DNA of 64,000 bases from Icerya purchasi (Eukaryota; Arthropoda; Insecta; Hemiptera; Monophlebidae), in the NCBI GenBank assembly GCA_039619475.1, contig CM077115.1:487155352-487219351 (forward strand), given 5' to 3'. The position numbers and the translations under genes are program-made. Below are positions 1 to 11,990 of this stretch, in pieces. A model generated the notes under the pieces. That model had not been told where the DNA came from. It worked only from the letters and a program-made list of their open reading frames with translations, and did no database searches. Each line of letters begins with the position of its first letter. The first letter of the stretch is position 1.

Positions 1-260
1 TACAATGCAATTCTTACTGACATCAATACAAAAAAAGATAACATAATCACAAAAATCTTATCCTAACATTTAACTTTCATTATATAAAATTAAGGCATTT
101 TTTCTTTATATTTTTCGTCACATATTGCATTACATAAAATTGTGACATTTTTTAAATGACAATTACAAAAATCCTATAAAATATAACAAACGTTACATAA
201 AATTTGTACATTTTTCGTTACATAAAATTGGGACATTTTTTCTAATGGGGGGGGGGGGGT
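1..260. repeat. Degenerate short tandem repeat ending in poly-G
   Basis: Four loosely spaced copies of a ~25-base motif of the form TTACATAAAATTGTGACATTTTTT lie near 76, 130, 193 and 218. A run of 13 G closes the block at 247-259. There is no coding potential. It may be the end of a mobile element whose body lies left of the window. Confidence 0.5.
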
Positions 261-540
261 AGCCTAAGAAGTATCTTGTACTTAATATACATATATGTGT
301 GTATGTATGTATATTAATAACTCGTTATTCTTAATCCGGGGTTCCTACATTTTTGTCCTATGATTATGTCCCGCTACTTTATATAAGGTAATATGTAGCA
401 AATAATTTAACGAAGTATTTACAAGAACATAGGATAATTGGGAAAAAAACAATTTGATTTTTAAAAGGTGAAATTCACATCGAAAGCAATCGGTGAACTT
501 ACTAAAAAAATAAGAGGCAGTATTGAAGGGGGATAAAGGT
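261..540. other. AT-rich sequence, nothing recognised
   Basis: A short TATG microsatellite sits near 288-315. The rest is AT-rich with stops in every frame and no recognisable repeat end or gene. Confidence 0.4.
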
Positions 541-1384
541 GTTGATAAACTTTTCAGATGTTACTATTTGAAACAGTTACATAAAATGCTCATAAATATA
601 TTAGAGGAAATAGGAATAATGAATGGTTTTAAAAAAATGGTTTCAAAATTATTTAGCAAGTGTAAATATATTATATTAAATATATGCAAAGTGTAAGAGA
701 AGATGAATGTAAAAATACTGCAGGGTAGCAACTTAGCGCCAATATTGTTTATTGTATATACAAAAGGCCTGTATAGGAAATTATATTATAGTGATACATG
801 ATGTAGTCTCGTTCGTGGATGATATAGCGATAATTAATTATATCATAGAAAGATATTAAAGAGGCAGAAATAAGAATACAAAAAGATTTAATAACAATAA
901 GAAATGGGCACATGATAAAAAGCTAAAAGTTGATGTAAAAAACACTAAAGGAATGGTACTACCTAAAAAAAAAAGGAACACAGTTGGAATTCATATTGTC
1001 TAAATATAATGATGCACTCAAATAAGTTGTACCCTCGATGGGAGAAAGAAACAAATGTGAAATGAAAAACTACCAGAAGTTAGAAATAGTAACTCGATAT
1101 AAATATTTTGGGGATTATTGATGGATCACCATTTAAGATGGAACATGTTGCAAAGAAAATTAGGGTAATATTACCAGCTCTATATATATTAAAGAAATAT
1201 GCAACACAGTTCATTGCGCCCTAGTAGATTCGAGGATTGGATATGAAATTCAGGCATGGGGAATGGTGAGGAAAGTATATCAGAGGAAAATAAATAAACT
1301 GCAAATAAAATGCTTCAAATTAATAGCAACTCATAAAGGAAAAACTGAAAGTAAAATAATTAAAAGAGAAGACATAACGAATAT
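541..1384 (+). pseudogene. Decayed LINE reverse transcriptase fragment
   Basis: Conceptual translation with frameshifts gives a run resembling the reverse transcriptase core: QGSNLAPILF near 720-750, followed by SFVDDIAI near 810-835 at the place of the catalytic F-A/V-D-D box. A C-terminal stretch DSRIGYEIQAWG lies near 1230-1262, typical of the region after the RT in I/Jockey/CR1-type LINEs. Many stops make it non-functional. It is cut near 1384 by a second LINE fragment, and some of its sequence may resume after 1911. Clade assignment is not possible from what remains. Confidence 0.6.
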
Positions 1385-1910
1385 AAAAGATTAATGTACT
1401 TATTAGTAAAGATACAGGAGATTCGCTACCTAAAATTGACTTTGGACACACTATGGAACCAACGATGGCTGGCCATCCCGTGTTCAAATAAACTTCGCCA
1501 AATTAAGCAGAATTTCGGACCATGGAAAACTCACCTGAGCCTAAGAAAAGATGATGTAATCGTTACCCGACTCCGGCTGAAACATGCACAACTCACACAT
1601 GGTTACCTACTGCAAAAGACACCGGCTCCAATCTGCAGCATATGTAACTCTGATCTTTCTGTTCTCCATATCCTCACAGAATGCCCTCAGTTCAATTCTC
1701 CCAAATTAACACATACCTCCTTGCCTAATATCCTCTCTGATGACCCTACTATCCTTTCCAGCCTAATCAGTTTCCTGCACTACCATGCAAAGCTATACTA
1801 CACAATATAAATTCCGCAATTCGTTTATTTAACATGTACATCTATACTTATCCGTGGCTCTAGCTGATAGTTGCTGTGCATGGAACGTAAATTTAAATAA
1901 ATAAATAAAA
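1385..1910 (+). mobile_element. 5'-truncated I-like LINE, C-terminal end and 3' tail
   Basis: An open frame of 138 codons (1394-1810) matches the region after RNase H in I-like LINEs. It has a W-x-x-W motif, then KLRQIKQNFGPW, TRLRLKHAQLTHGYLL, and a zinc-finger-like C-x2-C-x8-H-x4-C (CSIC...HILTEC) near residues 81-98. After the stop comes ~80 bp of 3' UTR and a tail of TAAA repeats (about 1892-1910). ACATAACGAATA before it (1372-1383) and ACATAACAATA after it (1912-1922) look like an imperfect target duplication, so this copy inserted into the older LINE relic on its left. Severe 5' truncation is usual for target-primed reverse transcription. Confidence 0.7.
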
Positions 1911-2460
1911 TACATAACAATAGGAAAGAAAACTGAATTGGAGGAAAAAGCAAAAACAGAATAGGAACTGAGAAAAAAATTTACGTATCAACTGTCGTTA
2001 GCAAGTACAAAGATGGGGGAGCAAACTGACAAATATGCTATAACTCGGATATTAAATGAAATACCAAAGGAAATAATAGTGAAGGAAAAAAGTAGGGGAA
2101 AGAAAAAGGAGAATAAAAAAAGACTTCAGGAAAAAGGAAATGTAAATAATAAACATGAAATAAGAGGATGTACAAACGAATAAGTAAAGAAATAGTATAT
2201 AAATTACAAAACATAAGAAAATAGATTACAGTTATCGATAAGAACAAAAAAATAGATTCAGATGTAGGTTGTATTACATAAAGATATATACATATGTATA
2301 ATTTATGTTAGAAAGATAATTTGTCGACAAGCGTTTAACTTGATGAAAGAAATCAGTGTAATTAAAAATTAATATATATATTTCAAAAAAAAAATAATGT
2401 ATAATTTCTGAATGACGGGTAAGAATAAACGGGTTTTCTTAAAGAAAATTAGAAAAAAAA
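1911..2460. other. AT-rich sequence, possible LINE continuation
   Basis: A-rich on the plus strand, with a lysine-rich conceptual translation that may be the continuation of the LINE relic interrupted at 1384. No motif confirms this. The rest is featureless. Confidence 0.3.
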
Positions 2461-2640
2461 AGATTGAGAGTCAAGAGTCCCCTGCGAGTCTCAAAGGGCA
2501 GAGTTATAATATATATATTATTTAATGTGTATAATTGATTATGTTATATATATAACTCGGTCACTTTGGCCCCGCAAGGGGCTCTGCCCCTTTGATCCCT
2601 CTTTCTTACATTTCTGTCTCTTTCTCTTCTGTATAAAATG
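2461..2640. repeat. GC-rich hairpin region
   Basis: TCAAAGGGCAGAG near 2491-2504 is complemented by CTCTGCCCCTTTGA near 2582-2595, with an AT-rich interior. A smaller hairpin GCCCCGCAAGGGGC lies inside the right half. It is out of keeping with its AT-rich surroundings. It lies next to the left copy of a 23-bp direct repeat (2525-2547, repeated at 3745-3767). Confidence 0.5.
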
Positions 2641-2919
2641 ATCAAAAAAAAAGTAGTGAGTTCCATATCCCTGAGAGGGCGTTGGGATTGTGAAGTTAAG
2701 GTTCACAATGTACTAAGCCCAACGGTACTAATTAGTAGGAGGGGGGGGGGCAGTTCCTTTCTCTCGGCCGCCTTTACTTTCCCAGATTTCTCTGGTACCC
2801 AATTATTTTAGGCTGGGTAAGCTTGGGAGCGACTTGGATCCGGTACGAGACAAGTTTCAAACCCGTGACCTCCGACTTGATAGCCAAGCACCTTAACCAC
2901 TAGGCTACCACGCTGCCTA
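2640..2919 (-). mobile_element. tRNA-derived SINE, copy 1
   Basis: Read on the minus strand from about 2919, the head looks like a tRNA: box A TAGCCTAGTGG, then about 30 bases later a box B-like GGTTTGAAACT. These are the internal RNA polymerase III promoter elements of tRNA genes and SINEs. The body (about 2650-2840) is shared with a second copy at 10595-10878, including a TTACTTTCCC block and a TGTGAAGTTAAG block. The 3' end is T-rich on the minus strand (CTACTTTTTTTTTGAT). A poly-G run of about ten lies inside. Divergence between the copies suggests an old family. Confidence 0.75.
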
Positions 2920-2932
2920 TATATGTATATGT

Positions 2933-3642
2933 ATATAAAAGAAAGTCAGGTTAGTTACATTACTTATAACTCGAGAAATGATCTTTGATTTATTGTATTT
3001 GTCTCCACTCCGAATAGCAGAATAAAAAATTTAAAACAAAATTTATGAAGAAAATTAATTTTTTTTTGCTGTTTTTGGCCCAAAAAGGAGATTCACACAA
3101 TGTTTTGACCGTAATTTTTGGATTTTATGAAAGGGCTTCTGTGTTTTGTTTTATATTTTGAATTTTGCTTCTAAACGGTTATCTGATGATGAGTAACGAA
3201 TTTTTTAAAGGTGATTTTTGAGATCGTTCTAAATTCCATATTATATATTCTAGACGGTTTCTTGCCGCCTAGGGTAATCGCTCAGATTAAAGTTGTAAAT
3301 TATCATAGATAGAAGTTTAATTGTAATTTATGATCTAATTCTGATAAGTCAAACCGTTTCCGAGCTATTGTATAATTGAATATTTTTGTCGTTTGTGAAC
3401 CATCTTATTGGGTTATACTGATTTTTGTTATTAAGAAGAATAATGCCTTGCTGCCACGTGTAGTTAAAATAATTTTTAATGTAATTAAAATACTTTTAAT
3501 TTTGATTTTTGTACATTTATTGAACTTAATTCATTTTGAGTATTAATTTTATCTTAATAAAGAAATGAATTTAATTCAGCTAATAAGTTAACACAACATT
3601 TATTTTCTATGGCGGTACAAAGTTCGCCGGGTCAGCTAGTAT
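2933..3642 (-). mobile_element. Dispersed AT-rich repeat ending CTAGCTGACCCGGC, copy 1
   Basis: Read on the minus strand this starts CTAGCTGACCCGGCGAACTTTG and ends near AACCTGACTTTCTTTTATATA. A second, inverted copy is at 17929-18849, sharing most of its length, including the segment reading GAACCATCTTATTGGG on the plus strand here. The CTAGCTGACCC end abuts a CATATATA microsatellite in both copies. No coding capacity is seen. Repeats with this start are, to my recollection, common in arthropod genomes. I do not assign a class. Confidence 0.65.
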
Positions 3643-3692
3643 ACATATATATACATATGCGCGTGCGCGCATGAGTGTGTGTAATTAAATGT

Positions 3693-3740
<48 letters not shown>

Positions 3741-3742
3741 GT
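3643..3742. repeat. TA/CATA microsatellite
   Basis: Runs of CATATATA and GCGCGTGCGCGC are followed by about 40 bp of pure TA, directly against the end of the dispersed repeat on its left. Confidence 0.85.
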
Positions 3743-3767
3743 GTATGTGTATAATTGATTATGTTAT

Positions 3768-6027
3768 TTTTACGCTAAGGGTAAGTTGCGTTATGAAAGT
3801 GCATATTATGCAAAACTAAATTACATTTATCGGTCCTAAACATTTAAAAATAGTATTTTTTTGTCCTTTGAAGGATAAAGTCAACTGAAACCTATTCTTC
3901 TATAACTATTGTAGAAAAACCAATATCTAGAGTTTTGAATGAAGGAACCAAAAGTTTATCGAGTTTATGTGCCCCAAGTGAGAGAAACAGTTTTAATAAG
4001 AGGGAAGGAGTAAGAGAGAGAATTTTTTTTATACACTTTTAGAGAATAGGTAACAAATTTATTTGATTAATTTTTGATTTTACCGTTCGAAAATCAGGTA
4101 TTTAAATATTTTAGTATCTTTTCAAAGTTATTTATTTATGTAGAAAAACGAAAAGATCTAACTTACACACATATTTGCATTTTGTAAAACTGCAAGCTAC
4201 ATTTGTAGTGGTATATTAACAATTGTCTTGAAAATAAAAATTAACAATAATTTAATTGATGCAGAAATATCGTAAGTAGAATGCAAGTAAGTCTGAATGC
4301 AGGTAAAGATTTCAGTAAAGGCATATCAACCGAATTATGTTTAAACTGTAAACGAACGTTTCGAATTGCGAAGTAGTTTCAAATCGGAATTCAAAGAGAT
4401 GGCCGTCAGATGACTGAATTTAAAGTTTCATTTCCTCACTGACGTCGGCAAACTTAAACAAAAACTGGAACTCAGAGTTAAACTAATGAAAGGTACTAAG
4501 CTGTTGATTCGAGTTACCTGTCAAAGGATTGCGCTTGTCTGCATCCAATTTATAAACTTTCTCTTACTTTTTTTCAGATGCCCGCTTACAGAACCTCTAG
4601 CGAAATTTTCACTGCTTTTGAATAGACCGTAAATCGCGTCTTTAATTTCGTTTGAATTTAAACGATTAGAGAAAATGCAAATTTATATCTCGCTTAACTT
4701 CTCTAGCTGTTTAAAATTGAAACAAAATGCGAAAGTTTAAATGTTTAGAACTCAGTAACGGAAATTCACTCTAGCCGAAAAGGTTTTAAGTCAACAAGAA
4801 CACCAAATCACACCGAATTTTCTACAGTAAGAAATCGACGGATGACTAGAACATTTTCGAAAAACAGCTTTGTTATTTAGTGTTCTAGGATTTACGTTCT
4901 TTGTCATGCATTGGTCAGACGTGGCTTTGTATTGTAATGAATCGAGGAAACCGAAACGATGGCAGACTTCGTCAAGTAAATATTCTCGATCGCTTAAAGT
5001 TAGTTTGTGGCTTTTTGGCAAAAGCCTCGCGAGAACGCCTGCTATGTAAATGCGTCTGCAACGAATCAATTTCTGATCTAACACTAGCCATATTTATCAT
5101 TTTAATCTCCCCTCCCCATTTTTAACGCGGTTGGAGCGTTTGCAGAATTTTTAATTTTCATAGCGGATATTAAAAGTCTAAAGTTAGCCTGCTCCACATA
5201 AATTTTGTGGCAAATATTGCATGCTGTTTTATAAATGTGTAAACTATTGCATTTATCGGTGTACCGATATTAGTTAATTTTATGCGACTAATTTGTATAA
5301 CGTAAATTTCTATTATTGCGGTAAGGTATTTTTTTGCAGTTGCGTGATTTTATTTACATCGTTGGATGTCTGTATAATTTTGAAATGTTTCTCTATTTAT
5401 ATTTATTACAGTAAACGTTCCGTATAGACTTTTTACTTAATCGTATCGTTGCGGATTGTTAATTGCTGTTTATTTAGTTCAGTTCTTTGCGTTTGTTTAC
5501 TGATTTAAACGGAGGTTTATGTGAGTAATGAAAATGCGATAAAAAGAAAGAATAAGTGATTTTGAATGGTTGAGTGTTTTGTTTTCTCTTACATTACATT
5601 GCGGTAATAAGAAAATCCTGTGAATTTTAGGGTTATGTCTACAAGAGATTTAGTAAATTTTGAAAATAAATTGAATACAGATAAACACAATCAATATATG
5701 TTATTAAGATAAATGTTAAATTTTAACTTTTATATTTAATGCAGATATTTATTGTTTAATCGTATTTAATCTGTGTAACAAATTACATTAAACGAATGAC
5801 AAAATATGATAAATTTTGAAAATGGTTAATTTTTCGTTGTGAAGATCATTACTGTCAGTTTAAATCGGCTCTTCCGTAAGTATTATAGGCGAACCCGGGA
5901 CCCAGAGGGTCTTCCTTTGTCTAAACCAAGTTATATAAACAAGACAGTTAATATTTTTATTATCTATTTCGATAAAATACCGTAAAATGTTGTTAATTAA
6001 ATTTAGAAATCTTAAAAAGTTAACATA
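3768..6027. other. AT-rich sequence, no gene recognised
   Basis: Short open frames occur on both strands (for example 4791-5084 on the minus strand, 97 codons, and 4901-5125 on the plus strand), but they overlap, lack a recognisable domain and look like chance. Between about 4300 and 5200 the sequence is slightly less AT-rich, with no repeat boundary. Confidence 0.4.
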
Positions 6028-6728
6028 GTGTTCTATATTATTATTATTATCAATATATTACAGTTATTAATTCAGAAAGACGTTGATAACGTAAGTAAAT
6101 GGTTTAGAGATAATCGATTAACCATAAACACGGCCAAAACAAAATTTATGATATATAATCATCTACACCAGAACCATCGAGTACAGTTTACAGTTAATAT
6201 TGATTTTAACATATGTTTAGAGAGAGAGTATATGAGGTAAAATATTTGGGCTTATACTTTAATCACAAATTGACATTGCAAACATTACACCTGGGGAAAA
6301 AATCGCGGAAATTGAATTATATCTTATCGATTTATCAACCAGTTTTATCCCATGGCAAAATGCATGGGGGAAAAACAGCAAATTAAAATTTGAAACCTTT
6401 AATTCAGCTGCAGAATTCAGTTTTGGCCCCTATATGTAAAAATACAAGTATTTCTGATAATTTTGATTTGTTTAAAATTTTGCAATACGTAATTAAAAAG
6501 AAAAATTTGTTTAACATAACATATGTCAAGGGTAGTACACGGAGTTCTAATATTCAGAAAGTCAAACTCCCTCATTTCAACAAATATCGCACACGAATTC
6601 AGGCTATATATACGGGGTCTTTATTATTTAATTCTCTACTAATTTCTTTAAAAGAAAATTTAAGAAATTACAAAAAAAGACGTAAAAATTTGATAAATTA
6701 TGTTATATCTCGTGATACAAATATTTAA
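6028..6728 (+). pseudogene. Decayed CR1/Jockey-type LINE, C-terminal half
   Basis: The first frame reads IQKDVDNVSKWFRDNRLTIN then TAKTKFMIY (about 6070-6155), the region just after the reverse transcriptase FADD box in Jockey/CR1-type LINEs. VKYLGLYFNHKLTL follows in another frame near 6235-6280. A third frame (6390-6728) carries the C-terminal end with NSLLISLKENLRNYKK near its end and a natural stop. At least one frameshift and several stops break it. The catalytic core upstream is missing, so this is 5'-truncated and dead. Confidence 0.7.
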
Positions 6729-7542
6729 AGAGAGAGAAAAGAGTAAAAGAAAAAAAGGAAAAAAAGGGGAAAAAAAGGAAAATTAAAAATTCATCATTTT
6801 ACATGAATTTTCTGTCGAATGTGACTTAGTATAATTAGACAGAGTAGCTTTTCATTCAGTCAAGTATAGTAATTGTCATTTTAATGTTAATTATATTACT
6901 TCATTTAATGAATAATCTTTTATCTTATTAGTTTGTTATAATTGTTTATTATATTTGTTATTATTAACTTACTATTTTACTTCATTTAGTTTTATTGTAT
7001 TATTATTAATATTACTGTTATTTATTCAGTTTATTATTAGTAGTATTATAGTTATTATTCTTATTTGTTGTTACTATATTATTATTATTATTATTATGTG
7101 AGTTGCTCATTATTACTGTTCAAGTATGGGCAAGAATTACACACCGTTGTGCATATAATTTAAATATATAAGATTCCTTATTTATTTATTTTTTTTATAA
7201 TTGTAAAATCGCAATTTTGTTGCAAACACAGGCTGATTTAGCAGATCAAAATTTGACTTTTCTTTTTTCTAAGTTTTACATAAAAATTCAAAATTTTCTT
7301 TGCTGGTTTCTGTTTGTGTTGGCCTGTGTATCGTTACTTTGCACCCTGCTGCACGTGCAAATTGCATATAAGCAAGATAATCCTATTTACTTTTTTTTAT
7401 TTTTCATTTTATTTATTCATGTATTTCTTTAGTTATCATTTCTAATTTATTTAGATTGTATTATTTTGATTATTTATTTATTTTCCATTGTTTCTGCTAA
7501 AAATTGTAATATTTCAATGAAATGAATAAATAAATGATTTGA

Positions 7543-7582
<40 letters not shown>

Positions 7583-8321
7583 GTGTTTTTCTGAGTTCTT
7601 CTAGCCTATACTGGCTCTTCGTAATATTGTATGTTCCGCGTACGTGGTTCCATTAAAAAATAAATCGAAACGAAAAAAATACTTCTACGGGGTAATCAAC
7701 GGAATTTCATCTTCATTTCTAACAAAATAAAAGCCATCCTAATGCTGAGGGCCTGTCTGTTTTGCACACGTTATTAACGTAATTATATTGTCGAAATTAT
7801 GTGAACGAACGGCGCATTTAATTATTATATTTACACCACCTCGGTTTCGGAATTATTTAAATTAATAATGTTAATTTGGAAAAGTCGAAGAATAATTTTT
7901 TTTGGGTAATAAATAATAAAATTAACGCGCAAATTTCATCGAAATAATCGTAACCGGGGACCCGTGCAAGGGAAGAATATTTTATAAAAAGACCATAAAC
8001 GAAATAAGATTTACATGCTGCGCGGAACATAGAATTGAATACGATCCAGATATACAACAAGGAGATTTTTATGTTTTCTTCTTTTTACTATTTACTTAAA
8101 TTTAAAAATTCTCAAACTTTTATTTTTTTTTGAAACCGGTGGTTTGTGAACATGGGACATTAAACGAATGACAGTTATTGATGAGAAATATTTTAAGGCA
8201 GGTTCAACTTACTTTATTTATATGTCCTGTGTGGAAAATACCGATTTGCGTGACTCCGATCTCCGGGAATAATTCTTCATTTAATAACCACGAAGCCCCT
8301 GTTTGTATGCGCATCGCTCGA
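6729..8321. other. AT-rich sequence with ATT microsatellite
   Basis: Contains A-rich sequence directly after the LINE relic (6729-6790, possibly its tail), scattered ATT runs near 6960-7100, and an ATT microsatellite at about 7544-7581. No gene, promoter or repeat boundary is recognised. Confidence 0.4.
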
Positions 8322-8329
8322 CTTCACAC

Positions 8330-8970
8330 CGGGGTTGCCAATTTATGGGGAATTCCCAAAACTGCTGTGGAAAATTTCAATCTGATTGGGTAGTCTGTGG
8401 GGGGAACGCTCATAAGGGGAAAATGCGGTGAATCCAGAGATATTTACATTCATTTGGCTCGTTTTTTCAGTACATTAGCCTTTTTTCGCTCTGTATTTCG
8501 TTGTATTTACACTAATGCTTTTCATTTCTTATCAACTGTTGTCAATTTATTTATTTGTCTTGTGCGGTATATACTATTTTAATTCTTTTTTTTTTGATAC
8601 TGTAGTAGCGCTTATATCAGAGAGGGTATCAAGCAACAAGGAAGATGTTTAAAAGTCAATCCCTCGAATAAAATGCTATCAAAAAAGATTTGGTACAATC
8701 AAGCATTGCACTGATAATATGAAGGAAGATTTATTTTTGCAGTAAAATAAAATTTATGAATATAATAGGTAACTGAATGTGTGTGTAACTACATAATTAT
8801 TATGTTTCCATTTTTTAAAACGTAAATATCATTAATTTATATCAAAAGTTAATTTTTTTGATGATAATTTGTGAGGGAAACGTAGGCAATCGAGATTTTT
8901 TTTATCCCCGAAATTGAGGATTTCCACTGCGATTTTCGGGTAATTTAGAACATAGATATTGGCAACCCTG
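8330..8970. mobile_element. Non-autonomous hAT-type element (MITE), 641 bp
   Basis: The left end is CGGGGTTGCCAAT (8330 onward). The right end, read inward, is CAGGGTTGCCAAT (from 8970). Similarity between the ends continues loosely for about 90 bp, for example CTGTGGAAAATTTCAA against CAGTGGAAATCCTCAA. Flanking 8-mers CTTCACAC (8322-8329) and CTTCGCAC (8971-8978) differ by one base and look like an aged 8-bp target duplication. CAGGGTTGCCA-type ends with 8-bp duplications are characteristic of hAT transposons. No transposase frame is present, so it would need a transposase in trans. Confidence 0.75.
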
Positions 8971-8978
8971 CTTCGCAC

Positions 8979-10590
8979 ACGCATTAAATAAAGACTGGAT
9001 GTCTTGATAATGGCTATTTTAGCTCATATGTATTTTTCATTAGTCAGTTTTTACTTTACGTGTTCGCTCGAGAGCTTTTTTGTGTACTTTAAAATGTTAT
9101 ATTGAAGCTTAATACAAACAATCACGAAGTGAAGAAAGTAAAATAATTATTTTTGTTTCATAGATATGAAATCTTTTGTGTTTTTTTATTTCGGAAGGCA
9201 TTTTGCGTCTTCGTTTTAATTAACTAAATAAACCGCATAGAGAATAATTTAGATAATGTTCATATTTATAATAAATAAGGCCGAGTTCATCGTTCTAGTG
9301 AATTCCAAAAATCGAAGCATTACATCCAACCCCTTGGAAGTTATTAATACTTCTCATCGCAGAAGATCTCTAGCATGTTTTCGTCGTGCCGGCAGATATA
9401 AAAAAAATTATTTTCTCCGCATACCACCATCAATATAAAATAGTTGTCGATATCGAATCGAAGAAGAAACATCAAAGTTTCAACTGTTACCTTTTAGGTG
9501 AAATCTAATGAAATGAGCTATGCAGCCCCTGTTGCTTTCAGTAAAGAAATTTTTTGGCTTTTTTCCCCCTCAAAAATAGTTCATCCCTTTCGCTACATCT
9601 TTACTAATTAATAAAAATCTAGCGCTAAGCGTCCGTTCTATGTACCTACGAGAAGGAAACGAAGAAATGGGGAGTATATTTTCACGCTTTTTTTTGCCTA
9701 GCTCCCTTCAACCCACTTAACTTATTTTATTTACAATTTTTGGAAATTCCTTATTATTTACCTTTAAATAAAAATGTTGCCGTTCTTGATCAATTCATAT
9801 AAATAATATGCGTATCATTGTCGTAATCTGCAAGGGGTGTAATGGTAAGTGTTTGTTCATTTCATACGTGCACTAGAGGGGGTTTCTTTCGTATATTTTT
9901 GTCCATTTGAAAGCATTTTTTCCTACACACTTTACTAATTTTCCATTTATTTATTTATTCTAGCACATGACGTATTTCATTCAAAGGATCGTTATCCATT
10001 GTGTACCCCCCCCCCCCCCCCCCCCCATGTTGATTACATAATTTCCTTCTATTTAAGGCCGAGTATCTCTTCGTCTAAAGCGTATTTTATCATGGGTTAT
10101 ATTTAAAATATTATATACATACTGTGTTGTTCGCTATCCTAACACTTATTCTATCTATATGCAGTTCATTAGAATTAATATTTTTTTTATTTTTCATTTT
10201 TTAATACTATTCGGTGCCTTTTGCGTACGGCTTTTACTTCCGTTGTGCCGGAATTTCGAATGATTTTCGGGTTTTATTATACATTTTCCCGGCAAACATT
10301 TCTTTTTTCCTTTGTTTGTCGATTTATCCGTATCAATTTTTTTCTTTTCTTTTTCTTTTAATTATTTTAATTTGTAATAATGGATTGTTTATTTTTTGAT
10401 GTGGTTTTAAAATAATTATTATATTTATGAAATGTTTCCGGATCTTCTAGTATTTGCACATAAGTAATATCATTGCAAGCTATTACAAAATATGTACCGG
10501 CAACTCTGACCGCCGTATAATAACAAAAGTTAATATAAACGTGTTTGGATTAATATAAGAGAAAGGAACAAAAGTCTACCCTGTTCGGAG
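8979..10590. other. AT-rich sequence with long poly-C
   Basis: Open frames here are short and unrecognised. The only distinctive feature is a run of 21 C at 10006-10026. Confidence 0.4.
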
Positions 10591-10594
10591 AAGT

Positions 10595-10878
10595 AAGTAA
10601 GTAAAGCAAGTCCCCAACCCATATATCCTTGATAAGGTATTGTGAAGTTAAGCTTTTCATAATGGTACTAAGCCTAATAATGGATCTAAAGAGAATATTA
10701 CGGTCCGTTTCTTTCTCTCGCCGCCTTTACTTTCCCCCAGATAATTCTCTGGTGTAACCAATTTAATTTCAGATCGGATATATTATACCTCGGAACGATT
10801 CAGATCTGGAACGACACAAGTCTCGAACCCGTGTTCTCTAATTCATCGGCAAAGCACTTTAACCACTAGGCTACCGCG
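10595..10878 (-). mobile_element. tRNA-derived SINE, copy 2
   Basis: Diverged copy of the SINE at 2640-2919. The minus-strand head has TAGCCTAGTGGTTAAAG (box A) and a box B-like GGTTCGAGACT. The body shares the TTACTTTCCC and TTGTGAAGTTAAG blocks. The 3' end on the minus strand reads CTTGCTTTACTTACTTACTT, a tetranucleotide tail that copy 1 lacks. The 5' end abuts a poly-A run on the plus strand near 10878-10895. Confidence 0.75.
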
Positions 10879-10899
10879 TTAGTAAAAAAAAAAAAACCT

Positions 10900-11569
10900 A
10901 TAATATGTACATCAGTGAATTCTACGGACAGTGTAATAAAAGTAAAACTTATATTAAAAGAATGATGAAGTATCGTTTTATAGTACCGGAAAATATTACG
11001 CTTAAAACTAATACGTTTATATTTAGTACGAATTAGTGGCCTACAGTCATCGATAGGCAATACAATCGTATGACGAACTAGAAAATTTAAGTGCAGCTTT
11101 TAATGCGCATTTTCTAAATTAAAAGCCAGTTTAATGTTTCGATACACTTTTGTGCTATTTGCGTTAAGAATACATGTGCACCTGTCAGACGTATCGATTT
11201 TGAATTAGCTGCAATTATCCATGCGCACTGCCATCAGAGGATCGAATTTAACGACCGTACGAGTATGATTTATCACTGGCTCGCTATTTACCCTTAAATT
11301 TAAGATGCAGCGATGGATATACCACAACGATATTAGGCTCCATTCGCTAATGCCGACTCTTACTGAAACGAAGTTTATTATCGCATATTAAGGCCTAGGT
11401 ATCTGATATGACTTGCTAATTGTCCGCTACCGTTTCATGGAAAATCTGCACAATCAATTGAACTGAAATTTTGCGTAAATTCTTTATTATAACTGGATTG
11501 TTACATACTAAATATAAGAGTCGCGATAATCATCCTTCATAATAACGAATGCTTACTTGAACTCCATGA
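10900..11569. other. Unassigned sequence
   Basis: Mixed AT-rich sequence with no recognisable coding or repeat structure. A 64-codon minus-strand frame (10866-11060) overlaps the SINE edge and is not credible. Confidence 0.4.
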
Positions 11570-11990
11570 AACTAATAACACTCTTTCATGTTTATGTCCA
11601 CCTTTGCAAAACGTAAAAGACTTTAAATATTTAGGAATATATGTATTGATAAAACCTTGAACTGGAAAAAGCACGTTCAAGTTTTAAATTCGAAAGTAAG
11701 ACAGTCTCAGTTCCGGCTTTACATAAATTAAAGCAGGTGCTTTCATATAAAACATTACGTATACACTACAATGCAATAATTATGTCTAGAATTCTATATG
11801 GAATCCAAATATGGGGAAAGGATAAGAAAAAGGAAATCAACAAAATAGGTAAAATACAGAACAGGTGTTTGAAACTTATACTAACTCATTGGAAGCAGAG
11901 TGACTCGAGATCAACTCGGTGGAAGGAAAATAATGGAATGTCTCCCAAGATGTACTATTACTATTATCGATTACTTGAATATTAAATAAT
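11570..11990 (+). pseudogene. Decayed CR1/Jockey-type LINE fragment
   Basis: Conceptual translation with frameshifts gives FKYLGI near 11620, LNWKKHVQVLNSKVRQS near 11655-11710, then an open stretch LSYKTLRIHYNAIIMSRILY and GIQIWG with NKIGKIQNRCLKLIL (11737-11890). This order (K-Y-L-G-hydrophobic, then YG-x-x-x-W-G, then IQN/LQxxCLKxI) is the segment after the RT catalytic box in CR1 and Jockey LINEs. Frameshifts and loss of everything upstream make it a relic. Confidence 0.7.

Noticed and set aside
4791..5125. Overlapping frames on both strands as a small gene
   Set aside because: No recognisable domain, opposite-strand overlap, no repeat or promoter context.
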